Assembly: GCA_020632715.1 (NCBI GenBank)
Contig: JACKFA010000001.1
Coordinates: 186,001-250,000, forward strand
DNA from: Deltaproteobacteria bacterium
Lineage (GTDB): Bacteria; Myxococcota_A; UBA9042; PHBI01
DNA length: 64,000 bases
Reading direction: 5' to 3'
Shown: piece after piece, positions 22,086 to 29,859 of the stretch
Numbering within the stretch: the first letter of the stretch is position 1
Layout: every line of letters begins with the position of its first letter
Notes under the pieces: model-generated
Told to the model about the DNA's origin: nothing
The model's input: only the letters and a program-made list of their open reading frames with translations
The model's database searches: none
Position numbers and translations under genes: made by a program

Positions 22086-24758
22086 GTGGGCCTCTCCTTC
22101 AGAGCAGGACTCGTCGGGCTGTCCCTCGCCCTCTCCCTCGTCGCCTGCGGCGGCTCCTCGCCGACCGGCGGCGCCGTCGACGGGGCGAAGCTCGCCGTGA
22201 GCGTCGCCGCGCTGTCGCTCGACGGCGTCGCCGACGTCGTCTGGGACATCGAGGTCGTCAACGGCGCGGCGTCGCCCGAGGTCGTCTGGCAGCGGCGCGT
22301 CTCCTCCTCCGGCTACGGCGACGGCCGCGGCTCCGCGTCCTACGTCGGCCCCTGCGACGCCGGCGACGGCGTGGCCGAGAACGTCGTCCGCGTCTGGGTC
22401 GTCGGCGTCTACTCGGACGCGATCACGTCCCTCGGCGCCTTCGCCTCCGGCGCCTCGAACGGCGCCGCCGGCCCCGATGTGCCCTTCCAGAACCCCACGA
22501 CCCCGGTGACTCCGCTCACCCAGACCGTCACCTGCGCTCCGAACGCCGACCGCGCCGTCCGCTTCGACGTCACCCTGTTGCGCCCCGCCGAGCAGGGCTT
22601 CTTCGACGTCGCCGTCGACTTCAACGACATCTTCTGCTCCGCAAAGTTCGACTGCTGCGTCGAGAACGAGGCCGGCACCGCCTGCGACCACGACATCGCG
22701 CTCCTATCCGACGGCGGCGGCCAGCGCGGCGCCACCATGGTCCTCGGCTTCGCCTGCACCGCCGGCCCACGCGCCGACGTCGAGACCGAGCTCTACCTCG
22801 ACGCCCTCGAGCTCGACTGCACCGCACCGACCACGTTCGGCGCCGGCTTCTCCCCCGACATCGTCATCGATCCGTCCGGCCCCGCGGGGAACCAGTGCGC
22901 CGCGGGCGCCGCCGAGGGCTGCGCCCCGCGCGTCTCGTCGCCTGGTGTGGACGCCGACGGCTACCTCTACCAGGTCGGTGTCTACCGCGGGCTCGAGCAG
23001 CTCGAGAGCGGTACCGCGCCCGCGCAGAAGGCGTACTGGAACGTGGCGCTCGGCGTCGTCCGCGGAGAGAGCGGCGGCGCCGGCATCGAGGACTGCTGGC
23101 TCCGCACGCGCGGCACCGCCGACGACGCGAAGAAGGCCGCCTCCGTCGAGAACGGCGTCATCGGCGCCGGTACGGTCTACCCGTACCTCCAGTGGGAGGT
23201 GAAGCTCGGCTCCTGCATGGCGGAGCCGCTCGCCTTCGGCTCACCGACCGCCCCCGTCCGGACGGCCTACACCGGGACCGCGAGCGGCGCGACCGCGTTC
23301 GCCTACGGCTTCGGCCCGAACCGGCCGGCCGGCTCCTTCTGCGGCGCGCCCTGCGAGCACGGGACGTGCGCAGGCGGCGAGTGCCTCTGCGACACCGGCT
23401 ACGAGGGCGCGACCTGCGGCACGAACCCCGACGACTGCCCCACGAGCGGCGCGTGCGGCGGCGGCGCCTGCGTCGACGGCCTCGACACCTTCACGTGCGC
23501 CTGCCCCGACGGCGCCTGGGGCACGGGAACGCAGGCGTGCACGCCCTGCGCGGCCGTCGCCCACTGCGATCCGGGCGCCGTCACCTGCACGAGCGCGAGC
23601 GACGCCGTCTGCACCTCGTGCGGCGCCGGCTACGACGGCCCCGACTGCGCCAACGTCGACGAGTGCGCCGCCGATCCCACCCTCTGCGGCGCGGATCAGG
23701 GCCTCGGCGCCTGCCAGGACACCGACGGAAGCTACGTCTGCGCCTGCGCGGACGGCGCCTTCGGCGACGGCACCCAGGGTTGTAGCGCCTGCGACCCCGT
23801 CGACCACTGCGCGACGGTGACCTGCAGCGCGGCGGGCGCCTCGACCTGTGCCGCGTGCGACCCGGGCTACGCCCCGAGCGGCGGCGCCTGCGAGCCCGAG
23901 ATCTGCGGCCTCCTCGGCGAGGGCTGCCCCGCCGGCTTCTTCTGCGACGCGGGCCTCGCCGCGGGCTCGCCCTACCCCGCGTTCTGCGTCAGCAGCGGGA
24001 CGCTCGGCGCGTTCGGCAGCGACGCGGAGATGGTGTTGGTGCCGGCCGGCGACTTCTGGCTCGGATGCAGCGACGACGGCGGCGGCTCGGACCTCGACTG
24101 CGGCCCCGACGAGCACCCGCAACAGCTCGTCTCGCTCGGCGCCTACGCGGTCGACCGCCTCGAGGTCACGGCGGCCGACTACCACGCCTGCGTCTCCGCG
24201 GGCGCCGCCGGCTGCACCGTGCCGGCGACCACCGGCGGCCCGAACGGGACCTACGATCCCCCCGAGAAGCAGGACCACCCCATCAACTTCGTCAGCGCCG
24301 ACCAGGCCACCGCCTACTGCGCGTGGCGCGGCAAGCGCCTCTGCACCGAGCCGGAGTGGGAGCGGGCCGCGCGCGGCGGCTGCGAGACCCTCCCCGCCGG
24401 CACCTGCCAGGCCGCGATGCGCAAGTACCCGTGGGGTGACGCCGCGCCTGTCGCCTGCGACCGGGCGGCGTGGAGTGACTGCGGCGCGACCTCGATGCCA
24501 GCGGGCAGCTTCCCGGGGGGCTTGTCGCCCTACGGCGCCGCCGACCTCGCCGGGAACGTCCGCGAGTGGACGAGCAGCGGCTACGCCTCCTACCCAGGCG
24601 CCTTCGGCGAGTTCGACTACTCGGCCTTCCTCCTCGTCCTCCGCGGCGGCAGCTCCCAGGGCGGCGCGACGGCGCTGCGGGCGGGCGCGCGCGCCTACAA
24701 CGCGCCGGACCAGGCCGACGCGTTGAGCGGCTTCCGCTGCTGCCGCGACTACCCATGA
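22086..24758 (+). CDS. Lipoprotein with EGF-like region and C-terminal sulfatase-modifying-factor (FGE) fold domain
   Basis: An 890-residue protein starting at GTG with AAAGGAAAC upstream. The signal ends LSLVAC (Cys21), so it is a predicted lipoprotein. Residues 25-400 form a beta-rich region with scattered cysteines. About 415-630 are EGF-like repeats (CEHGTCAGGECLCDTGYEG, NVDECAADPTLCG). From about residue 649 comes an FGE-sulfatase domain: MVLVPAGDFWLGC, DRLEVTAADYHAC, HPINFVSADQATAYCAWRGK, LCTEPEWERAARGG, YGAADLAGNVREW, LRGGS and the final GFRCCRD. The segment after LRGGS lacks the cysteine pair of true formylglycine-generating enzymes, so a binding or structural role is more likely than sulfatase maturation. 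The neighbours give no substrate clue. Confidence 0.87.
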   Translation: MGLSFRAGLVGLSLALSLVACGGSSPTGGAVDGAKLAVSVAALSLDGVADVVWDIEVVNGAASPEVVWQRRVSSSGYGDGRGSASYVGPCDAGDGVAENVVRVWVVGVYSDAITSLGAFASGASNGAAGPDVPFQNPTTPVTPLTQTVTCAPNADRAVRFDVTLLRPAEQGFFDVAVDFNDIFCSAKFDCCVENEAGTACDHDIALLSDGGGQRGATMVLGFACTAGPRADVETELYLDALELDCTAPTTFGAGFSPDIVIDPSGPAGNQCAAGAAEGCAPRVSSPGVDADGYLYQVGVYRGLEQLESGTAPAQKAYWNVALGVVRGESGGAGIEDCWLRTRGTADDAKKAASVENGVIGAGTVYPYLQWEVKLGSCMAEPLAFGSPTAPVRTAYTGTASGATAFAYGFGPNRPAGSFCGAPCEHGTCAGGECLCDTGYEGATCGTNPDDCPTSGACGGGACVDGLDTFTCACPDGAWGTGTQACTPCAAVAHCDPGAVTCTSASDAVCTSCGAGYDGPDCANVDECAADPTLCGADQGLGACQDTDGSYVCACADGAFGDGTQGCSACDPVDHCATVTCSAAGASTCAACDPGYAPSGGACEPEICGLLGEGCPAGFFCDAGLAAGSPYPAFCVSSGTLGAFGSDAEMVLVPAGDFWLGCSDDGGGSDLDCGPDEHPQQLVSLGAYAVDRLEVTAADYHACVSAGAAGCTVPATTGGPNGTYDPPEKQDHPINFVSADQATAYCAWRGKRLCTEPEWERAARGGCETLPAGTCQAAMRKYPWGDAAPVACDRAAWSDCGATSMPAGSFPGGLSPYGAADLAGNVREWTSSGYASYPGAFGEFDYSAFLLVLRGGSSQGGATALRAGARAYNAPDQADALSGFRCCRDYP

Positions 24759-24836
24759 CGCCGAGGCCGTCCCGCGGGCGCGTCACCCGCGCGCCGGGGT
24801 AGCGCCAGGCCGCCCCCTCGTGCGAGCCTCGCCCTG

Positions 24837-25817
24837 ATGGACGAGATCCCGCTCGCGAGCCTCGAGGAGGACGCCGCCGCCTTCGACGCGGCCGCCCTCG
24901 CCTCTCGCGGCGTCGACCACTACTGCTCCTCCTCGGCCTGGGTCGTCCCCGCGCACGCCGCCTTCCACGCCCGCAACGCGCCCCTCGTCCTACGCTCCTC
25001 CCACGGCTTCGCCGCCCTCGCCCGCGGCGTCGCCGACACCCTCGGCCGCTACATGGCGCCCCTCGAGGCCATGTGGGGCCTCGCCTGCCCCCTCCTCGGC
25101 GCCGACCCCGCCCGCCTCGCCCGCGACTTCTACCGCGCCATGAACAGCCGCCGGGCCGAGTGGGACGCCATCTGGCTCGCCGGCCTCGAGGCGCGCGGCC
25201 CCCTCTTCGAGGCCGTCGCCGCCCTCTTCGCGACCACCTGCACCCTCCGCTGGGGCCCGGTCTCGAACCGCTACGCCGCCTCCCTCGCCGGCGGCGTCGA
25301 CGCCTTCCTCGCGCGCCGCTCCCCGAAGTTCCGCGCCAACCTCCGCCGCGCCGTCCGCCAGGCCGCCGCCGAGGGGGTCACCTTCGACGCCCTCGACCCC
25401 GCGTCGCCCCCCGCCCCCGCCGACCTCTACGCCCGCGTGCTGGCCGTCGAGGCCCGGAGCTGGAAGGGGCTCTCCGGCGCCGGCATCGACGCTGGCGACA
25501 TGCGCACCTTCTACGACCGCACGCTGGCGCTCATCGTCCCCCGCGGCCAGTGCCGCGCCGTCTTCGCGCGGAAGGACGGCGAGGACGTCGGCTTCATCTT
25601 CGGCGGCGTCCTCGGCGACACCTACAGGGGTTTACAGGTCAGCTTCGACGACCGGTTTCGCGCGCTCTCCCTCGGGAACGTGCTCCACTACGCGATGATC
25701 GAGCGCCTATGCGCCGAGGGGATCGGCGTCTACGACCTCGGCTCGGAGATCGAGTACAAGGCGCGCTGGGCGGAGGGCGGGATCTCCACCTGCACCCTCG
25801 TCGCCCTGCGGCGATGA
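24837..25817 (+). CDS. GNAT-fold acyltransferase, BioF2/FemAB-like
   Basis: A 326-residue protein of the acetyltransferase family often annotated as GNAT or BioF2-like (PF13480). Supporting segments are SPKFRANLRRAVRQAAAEG in the middle, RAVFARKDGEDVGFIFGG, TYRGLQVSFDDRFRALSLGN and the C-terminal YDLGSEIEYKARWAEGG, the usual end of the family. The N-terminal half (1-140) is alanine-rich and less conserved. Members transfer acyl or aminoacyl groups in cell-envelope or exopolysaccharide pathways; the substrate here is unknown. No ribosome site is obvious before the ATG. The next gene starts about 60 bases later behind its own promoter. Confidence 0.82.
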   Translation: MDEIPLASLEEDAAAFDAAALASRGVDHYCSSSAWVVPAHAAFHARNAPLVLRSSHGFAALARGVADTLGRYMAPLEAMWGLACPLLGADPARLARDFYRAMNSRRAEWDAIWLAGLEARGPLFEAVAALFATTCTLRWGPVSNRYAASLAGGVDAFLARRSPKFRANLRRAVRQAAAEGVTFDALDPASPPAPADLYARVLAVEARSWKGLSGAGIDAGDMRTFYDRTLALIVPRGQCRAVFARKDGEDVGFIFGGVLGDTYRGLQVSFDDRFRALSLGNVLHYAMIERLCAEGIGVYDLGSEIEYKARWAEGGISTCTLVALRR

Positions 25818-25838
25818 TCGGCGCGCGGACGCTCATGA

Positions 25839-25868
25839 TTGACAAGGTTCGGAGCCCCAAAGTAGAAG
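25839..25868 (+). promoter_or_regulatory. Sigma70-like promoter, nearly leaderless
   Basis: A perfect TTGACA (25839-25844), an 18-base spacer and TAGAAG (25863-25868). The ATG at 25878 lies 10 bases downstream, so transcription should begin within a few bases of the start codon. Confidence 0.55.
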
Positions 25869-25877
25869 CCGGGAGAG

Positions 25878-27230
25878 ATGTCCGACAGACGCACCGATGG
25901 CCGTGATGGCGGCCCTCCGCGCAAAGCCGCGGAGGACAATCCTCGCTCAGCCCCGGGTGTTGCCCGCGGACGCGCCGACAAGGCCGTACCCGACAACGTC
26001 CTGAGCTACGAGCGCGGTCGCCTCCGCCAGACGCTCCCGCGCGTCGCGAGCCGCTGCATGTCCTTCTCCGCGATGACCTGCTTCGACTCCTGGCTCGTCG
26101 CCGCGGTCTACCGCTTCTACGGGCTCGAGGTCGACGTCGCCACCGCCGAGGCCGAGATCCTCGAGGACGAGGGCGAGCGCATCCGCTTCTTCCCCTGGTT
26201 CCTCTGGGACTTCCGCGCCGACGACGCCACCGAGACCATCGGCGAGCGCTTCGTCGCCGAGGCGGAGCTCCCGCCCCACGAGCGCGAGCTCGCGCAGGCC
26301 CTCGTCGCCTCCTACGTCGGCTTCTTCGAGGTCACCGCGCGCCACGAGACCTCGGTCGACCTCCTCGACCTCGCGACGCAGCTCCCCGTCCGGATCCCCG
26401 ACGAGGCCCTCGCCGCCGACGTGAAGTCCGGCCAGCTCGTCCACGGCCGTGTCGTCCACGTGGGCCCCGACGAGGGCCTCATCGACGCCATCTACGCCGT
26501 CCTCCCGAGCGACGCCAAGCCGGCCGTGCTCCTCGAGCTCGAGACCCTCGTCGGCGACGGCGGGCGGCCCGATCTGGTGCTCAAGTCCTACGCGCCGGAG
26601 ATGCTCGACTTCAGCGACCACCTCCTCGACGCGCTGACCCAGCCGCCGACCGCCGAGAACCGTGACGGCGACGAGCTCACCCTCACGCGGCAGACCCTCT
26701 CGGGGCCGCTCCTCGCGCGCCTCCGCGTAGCCCTCGCCGACGCCCCGGCCGACGACCTCACCCTCGTCGCCGACGACCTCTGGATGTGGACCGGCCCCGA
26801 GCTCGAGCACGGCCTCATCGATCTCCGCGGCGCCGCCGCCCTCCTCGCGAACAGCCCCCGCCGGCACGACGCCCTCTGCGCCCGGGTGGAGGAGCTCCTC
26901 GGCGAGGCGCTCCCGGGCCTGAAGCAGCTCGAGGACTTCAGCCGCGCCGTTCAGCGCTGGGTCGAGCGCGGCGGCGGGGAGCCCTGGCTCAGCTACGATC
27001 CCGAGGTCCGCGAGGCTGTCCGCGGCTGGTTCGCCAGCTGGGCGCGTCAGTGGCTCGACATGCCCCTCGCCGCCCTCTCCGAGCGCACGCCGCGGGAGGC
27101 CGCCCGCGACGCGCAGGGGCGCGCCCGCGTCCTCGGTCTCGTCGAGCGCTTCGAGACCGTCCTCCGCGGCGAGCTCGGCGCCATCGGGGGCTTCTCGCTC
27201 GAGGCCCTCAGGTCCGAGCTCGGCCTGTAA
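25878..27230 (+). CDS. Unknown cytoplasmic protein with C-terminal W(L)D-P-TPREAA segment
   Basis: A 450-residue protein without signal or membrane helices. The first 45 residues are charged and low-complexity. About 55-150 is a conserved-looking helical part (MSFSAMTCFDSWLVAAVYRF, RIRFFPWFLWDF). The middle is acidic and leucine-rich. The C-terminus, WLDMPLAALSERTPREAARD followed by LVERFE, is like the end of several SEC-C-associated bacterial proteins, where a tryptophan, a D-x-P turn and TPREAA recur; no SEC-C zinc motif itself is present. I cannot name a function. It has its own TTGACA promoter and is followed by a terminator-like stem, so it appears monocistronic, placed just before the chemotaxis genes. 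Confidence 0.78.
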   Translation: MSDRRTDGRDGGPPRKAAEDNPRSAPGVARGRADKAVPDNVLSYERGRLRQTLPRVASRCMSFSAMTCFDSWLVAAVYRFYGLEVDVATAEAEILEDEGERIRFFPWFLWDFRADDATETIGERFVAEAELPPHERELAQALVASYVGFFEVTARHETSVDLLDLATQLPVRIPDEALAADVKSGQLVHGRVVHVGPDEGLIDAIYAVLPSDAKPAVLLELETLVGDGGRPDLVLKSYAPEMLDFSDHLLDALTQPPTAENRDGDELTLTRQTLSGPLLARLRVALADAPADDLTLVADDLWMWTGPELEHGLIDLRGAAALLANSPRRHDALCARVEELLGEALPGLKQLEDFSRAVQRWVERGGGEPWLSYDPEVREAVRGWFASWARQWLDMPLAALSERTPREAARDAQGRARVLGLVERFETVLRGELGAIGGFSLEALRSELGL

Positions 27231-27235
27231 CCTAC

Positions 27236-27256
27236 GCGGCGCGACACGCGCGCCGC
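27236..27256 (+). terminator. Terminator-like stem directly behind the stop codon
   Basis: GCGGCGCG and CGCGCCGC form a perfect 8-bp stem around ACACG, starting 6 bases after the TAA at 27230. There is no T tract. Confidence 0.5.
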
Positions 27257-27357
27257 CGTGACGTCCGCGCGGTCGAGCACGACCGGAGGTTACATTCGCT
27301 GGACCGCCCGCGCGGCGCCCGCCGCAAGCGGGGTTCAGCGCTGACGCCGTGGGGCCG

Positions 27358-28860
27358 ATGGGATCGTCGATGCATGGCGACACCCCCCAGAGCCCCGACA
27401 CCGGGGAGCACGTCCGCGTCGGGCGCAGCCCGGTCCGGGTGCTCGTCGTCGACGACGCCGTCCTGAGCCGCAAGTGGATCGCCAACGTCGTCGGCTCCGC
27501 CGCCGATCTCGAGCTCGTCGGCACCGTCGACGACGGGCTCGCGGCGCTCGAGGCCATCGACGAGCACGCTCCCGACGTGGTCGTCCTCGATCTCATCATG
27601 CCGCGCCTCGACGGGCTCGGCGTCCTCGCGACCCTCGCCGCGCGCCGCGAGCGGCCCCACGTCATCGTGTGCAGCCGCTTCACCGCGACGGGATCGGCCG
27701 CGGCGACCGCCGCCCTCGCCGCGGGGGCCGAGGACGTCATCGACAAGCCCGGCGGCGAGAGCGGGACCTCGGGCCCCGGCTTCGGCCGCTCGCTGCTCCG
27801 GAAGATCCGCCAGCTCGTCGCGCGCGCGGACGCGGTGCCCGCGCCGCAGGGGCCCCTCATCTCCCCGCCACCGAGCGCCCGCCGCTTCGTCCGCGGCCCG
27901 GGCGACGCCGGCGTCACCGTCCCGGCCGCTCCCGAGGGCGCCCCGCCCGCGCGTGGGCACATGACCGTGCTCACGAACCGGCCGGGCCGGTCGCTCGCGG
28001 CCGAGAACATCTCCTCGAGCGCCGTCGCGCGCGCGATCGTCGAGGTGACCGCCCCGGCGCCGCTCGCGCGCGCCGCCGAGGCCCCCCCGAGCGCCGCGCC
28101 CATCCTGGCCGCCTTCCCGCCCTCGATCCACGTCCTCGCGCCCGCGCCGACGCCGCCGCCCGCGCCGATCGACCTCTTCGGGGGCTCGCGAGGCGCCGCC
28201 GCGCACGCGCCGCGCGACCTCGCGCTCGCCGGCCAGCCGACCGCCTACGATCTCGTCGCGATCGGCGTCTCGACCGGCGGTCCGCCCGCGCTCCTCGCGC
28301 TCCTGCCGACGCTCCCGCGCGACTTCGCCGTCCCGATCCTCGTCGTGCAGCACATCGCCGAGGCCTTCACGCACGAGCTCGCGCAGCTCCTCGCCGCGAA
28401 GTGCCAGCTCCCGGTGCGCGTCGCGGAGCACGGCGCTCCGCTCGCGCCGGGCGTCACGCTCGCGCTCGGCGGCTCCCACCTGCTCGTGCGCCGCGTGCGC
28501 CTCGCCTCCGAGGACGCGCCGACCGTCGTGACCGAGCTCAGCCAGGCCCCGCCGGAGAACCAGTGCCGGCCGGCGGCGGACGTCCTCTTCCGCTCCGCCG
28601 CGGCGACGCTCGGGCGCCGCGTCCTCGGCGTCGTCCTGACCGGCATGGGGCAGGACGGCCTCGTCGGGGCCCGCGTGCTCCGCGGCATGGGCGCCACGGT
28701 GATCGCGCAGGACGAGGCGAGCAGCGTCGTCTGGGGCATGGCGGGCGCCGTCGCCCGCGCGGGGCTCGCCGAGGCGGTGCTCCCCCTCGCCGACATCGGC
28801 CCGGCCATCCTCCGCCGCGCCTACCCGACCCTCGCGCACCTGAGCGTGGGCGCTCGATGA
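27358..28860 (+). CDS. cheB: Chemotaxis response regulator protein-glutamate methylesterase CheB
   Basis: A 500-residue CheB, longer than the usual 340-380. The receiver domain (about 23-140) has the phosphoacceptor Asp78 in VVVLDLIMPRLDG. A linker of about 150 residues, rich in Ala, Pro and Arg, separates it from the methylesterase domain (about 295-495). The catalytic triad is visible: Ser305 (GVSTGGPPALL), His332 (VQHIAEAF) and Asp433 (GMGQDGL). It removes methyl groups from, or deamidates, receptor glutamates. The start is uncertain: ATG at 27358, GTG at 27349 or ATG at 27370. Its stop overlaps the cheR start (ATGA), so the opposing pair is translationally coupled. No receptor, CheA or CheW is nearby, so it must serve an array encoded elsewhere. 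Confidence 0.94.
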   Translation: MGSSMHGDTPQSPDTGEHVRVGRSPVRVLVVDDAVLSRKWIANVVGSAADLELVGTVDDGLAALEAIDEHAPDVVVLDLIMPRLDGLGVLATLAARRERPHVIVCSRFTATGSAAATAALAAGAEDVIDKPGGESGTSGPGFGRSLLRKIRQLVARADAVPAPQGPLISPPPSARRFVRGPGDAGVTVPAAPEGAPPARGHMTVLTNRPGRSLAAENISSSAVARAIVEVTAPAPLARAAEAPPSAAPILAAFPPSIHVLAPAPTPPPAPIDLFGGSRGAAAHAPRDLALAGQPTAYDLVAIGVSTGGPPALLALLPTLPRDFAVPILVVQHIAEAFTHELAQLLAAKCQLPVRVAEHGAPLAPGVTLALGGSHLLVRRVRLASEDAPTVVTELSQAPPENQCRPAADVLFRSAAATLGRRVLGVVLTGMGQDGLVGARVLRGMGATVIAQDEASSVVWGMAGAVARAGLAEAVLPLADIGPAILRRAYPTLAHLSVGAR

Positions 28861-29687
28861 CCGCCGCCCTCACGCGCGAGGAGGTCGCCTTCGTGAGCGA
28901 CTGGCTCCGACGTCGCGCCGCCGTGGTCATCGATCAGGACCACAGCTACGTCATCGAGACGCGGCTCGCGACGCTCGCGCGCACCATCGGCCTCGAGTCG
29001 CCGAGCGAGATCGTCGTCGCGCTCCGGAGCCAGTGCCCAGGCGACCTCGACGTCCACGTCATCGACACGATGACCACCCACGAGACGCTCTTCTTCCGCG
29101 ACATCCACCCGTTCGAGAGCCTCGCGACCGACGTCCTGCCGGCGCTCGTCGCCGCGCGGCCGCACGGCCGGCCGCTCCGCGTCTGGAGCGGCGCCTGCTC
29201 GACGGGCCAGGAGCCCTACAGCATCGCGATGACCGTGCGCGAGCGCTTCCCGCACCTCGGCCCGGCCGACGTGCGGATCGTCGGCACCGACATCGCGCGC
29301 TCCGTCATCGAGCGCGCCCGCGCCGGCGTGTACAAGCTCAACGAGGTGCAGCGGGGGCTCTCCGCCGAGCGCCTCGCCCGCCACTTCGAGCAGGTGGGGC
29401 GCGAGTTCCACATCGCCCGAGCGGTCAAGGACCTCGTCGAGGTGCAGGAGCTCAACCTCCTCGAGCGCTGGCCGGCGCTCGACGCGTTCGACGTCGTCTT
29501 CCTGCGGAACGTCCTCGTGTACTTCGACGAGCCGACGCGGTCCCGGATCCTCCACCGCGTCCGCGACGTCATGCGCGAGGGCGGCACGCTCTTCCTCGGG
29601 ACGGCCGAGATCCTGAAGGCCGACGTCCCCGGGCTCGAGCGCGTGACCTGCGGCAAGACCCAGGTCCTCGTGAAGCGCGGCTGCTGA
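28857..29687 (+). CDS. cheR: Chemotaxis protein-glutamate O-methyltransferase CheR
   Basis: A 276-residue CheR that methylates receptor glutamates with S-adenosylmethionine. The N-terminal helical domain (1-75) is followed by the SAM-binding start RVWSGACSTGQEPYSIAM (about 108-125), ADVRIVGTDIARSVIERAR, and VVFLRNVLVYFDEPTR, the CheR signature around the NV(L/M)(I/V)YF motif. MTTHETLFFRD is the usual TxF(F)R stretch. The ATG lies inside the TGA of cheB (ATGA). No C-terminal TPR or pentapeptide tether domain is present. A palindromic stem begins at its stop codon, so the operon ends here. Confidence 0.95.
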   Translation: MTAALTREEVAFVSDWLRRRAAVVIDQDHSYVIETRLATLARTIGLESPSEIVVALRSQCPGDLDVHVIDTMTTHETLFFRDIHPFESLATDVLPALVAARPHGRPLRVWSGACSTGQEPYSIAMTVRERFPHLGPADVRIVGTDIARSVIERARAGVYKLNEVQRGLSAERLARHFEQVGREFHIARAVKDLVEVQELNLLERWPALDAFDVVFLRNVLVYFDEPTRSRILHRVRDVMREGGTLFLGTAEILKADVPGLERVTCGKTQVLVKRGC

Positions 29688-29713
29688 GGCCGGGCTCCGG
29701 AGCCGGCGGCCTC
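29686..29713 (+). terminator. Palindromic terminator stem at the cheR stop codon
   Basis: GAGGCC pairs with GGCCTC and the inner GGCTCC pairs with GGAGCC, with a small asymmetric bulge. The stem begins on the last bases of the stop codon. The next gene is convergent. Confidence 0.5.
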
Positions 29714-29859
29714 GCCACCACCTCCCCTCGCCGCCCTCGACCCCGCGCCCGCGCAAGCGACGCGCGACGCGCGGCGCGGACGCCGCCCGCTACGACGAAG
29801 GGGAGAGCGACCTCGGCGGCGCGCCCTCCCCCTCGCAGGAGCCACCCCGCGCGGCGCTG

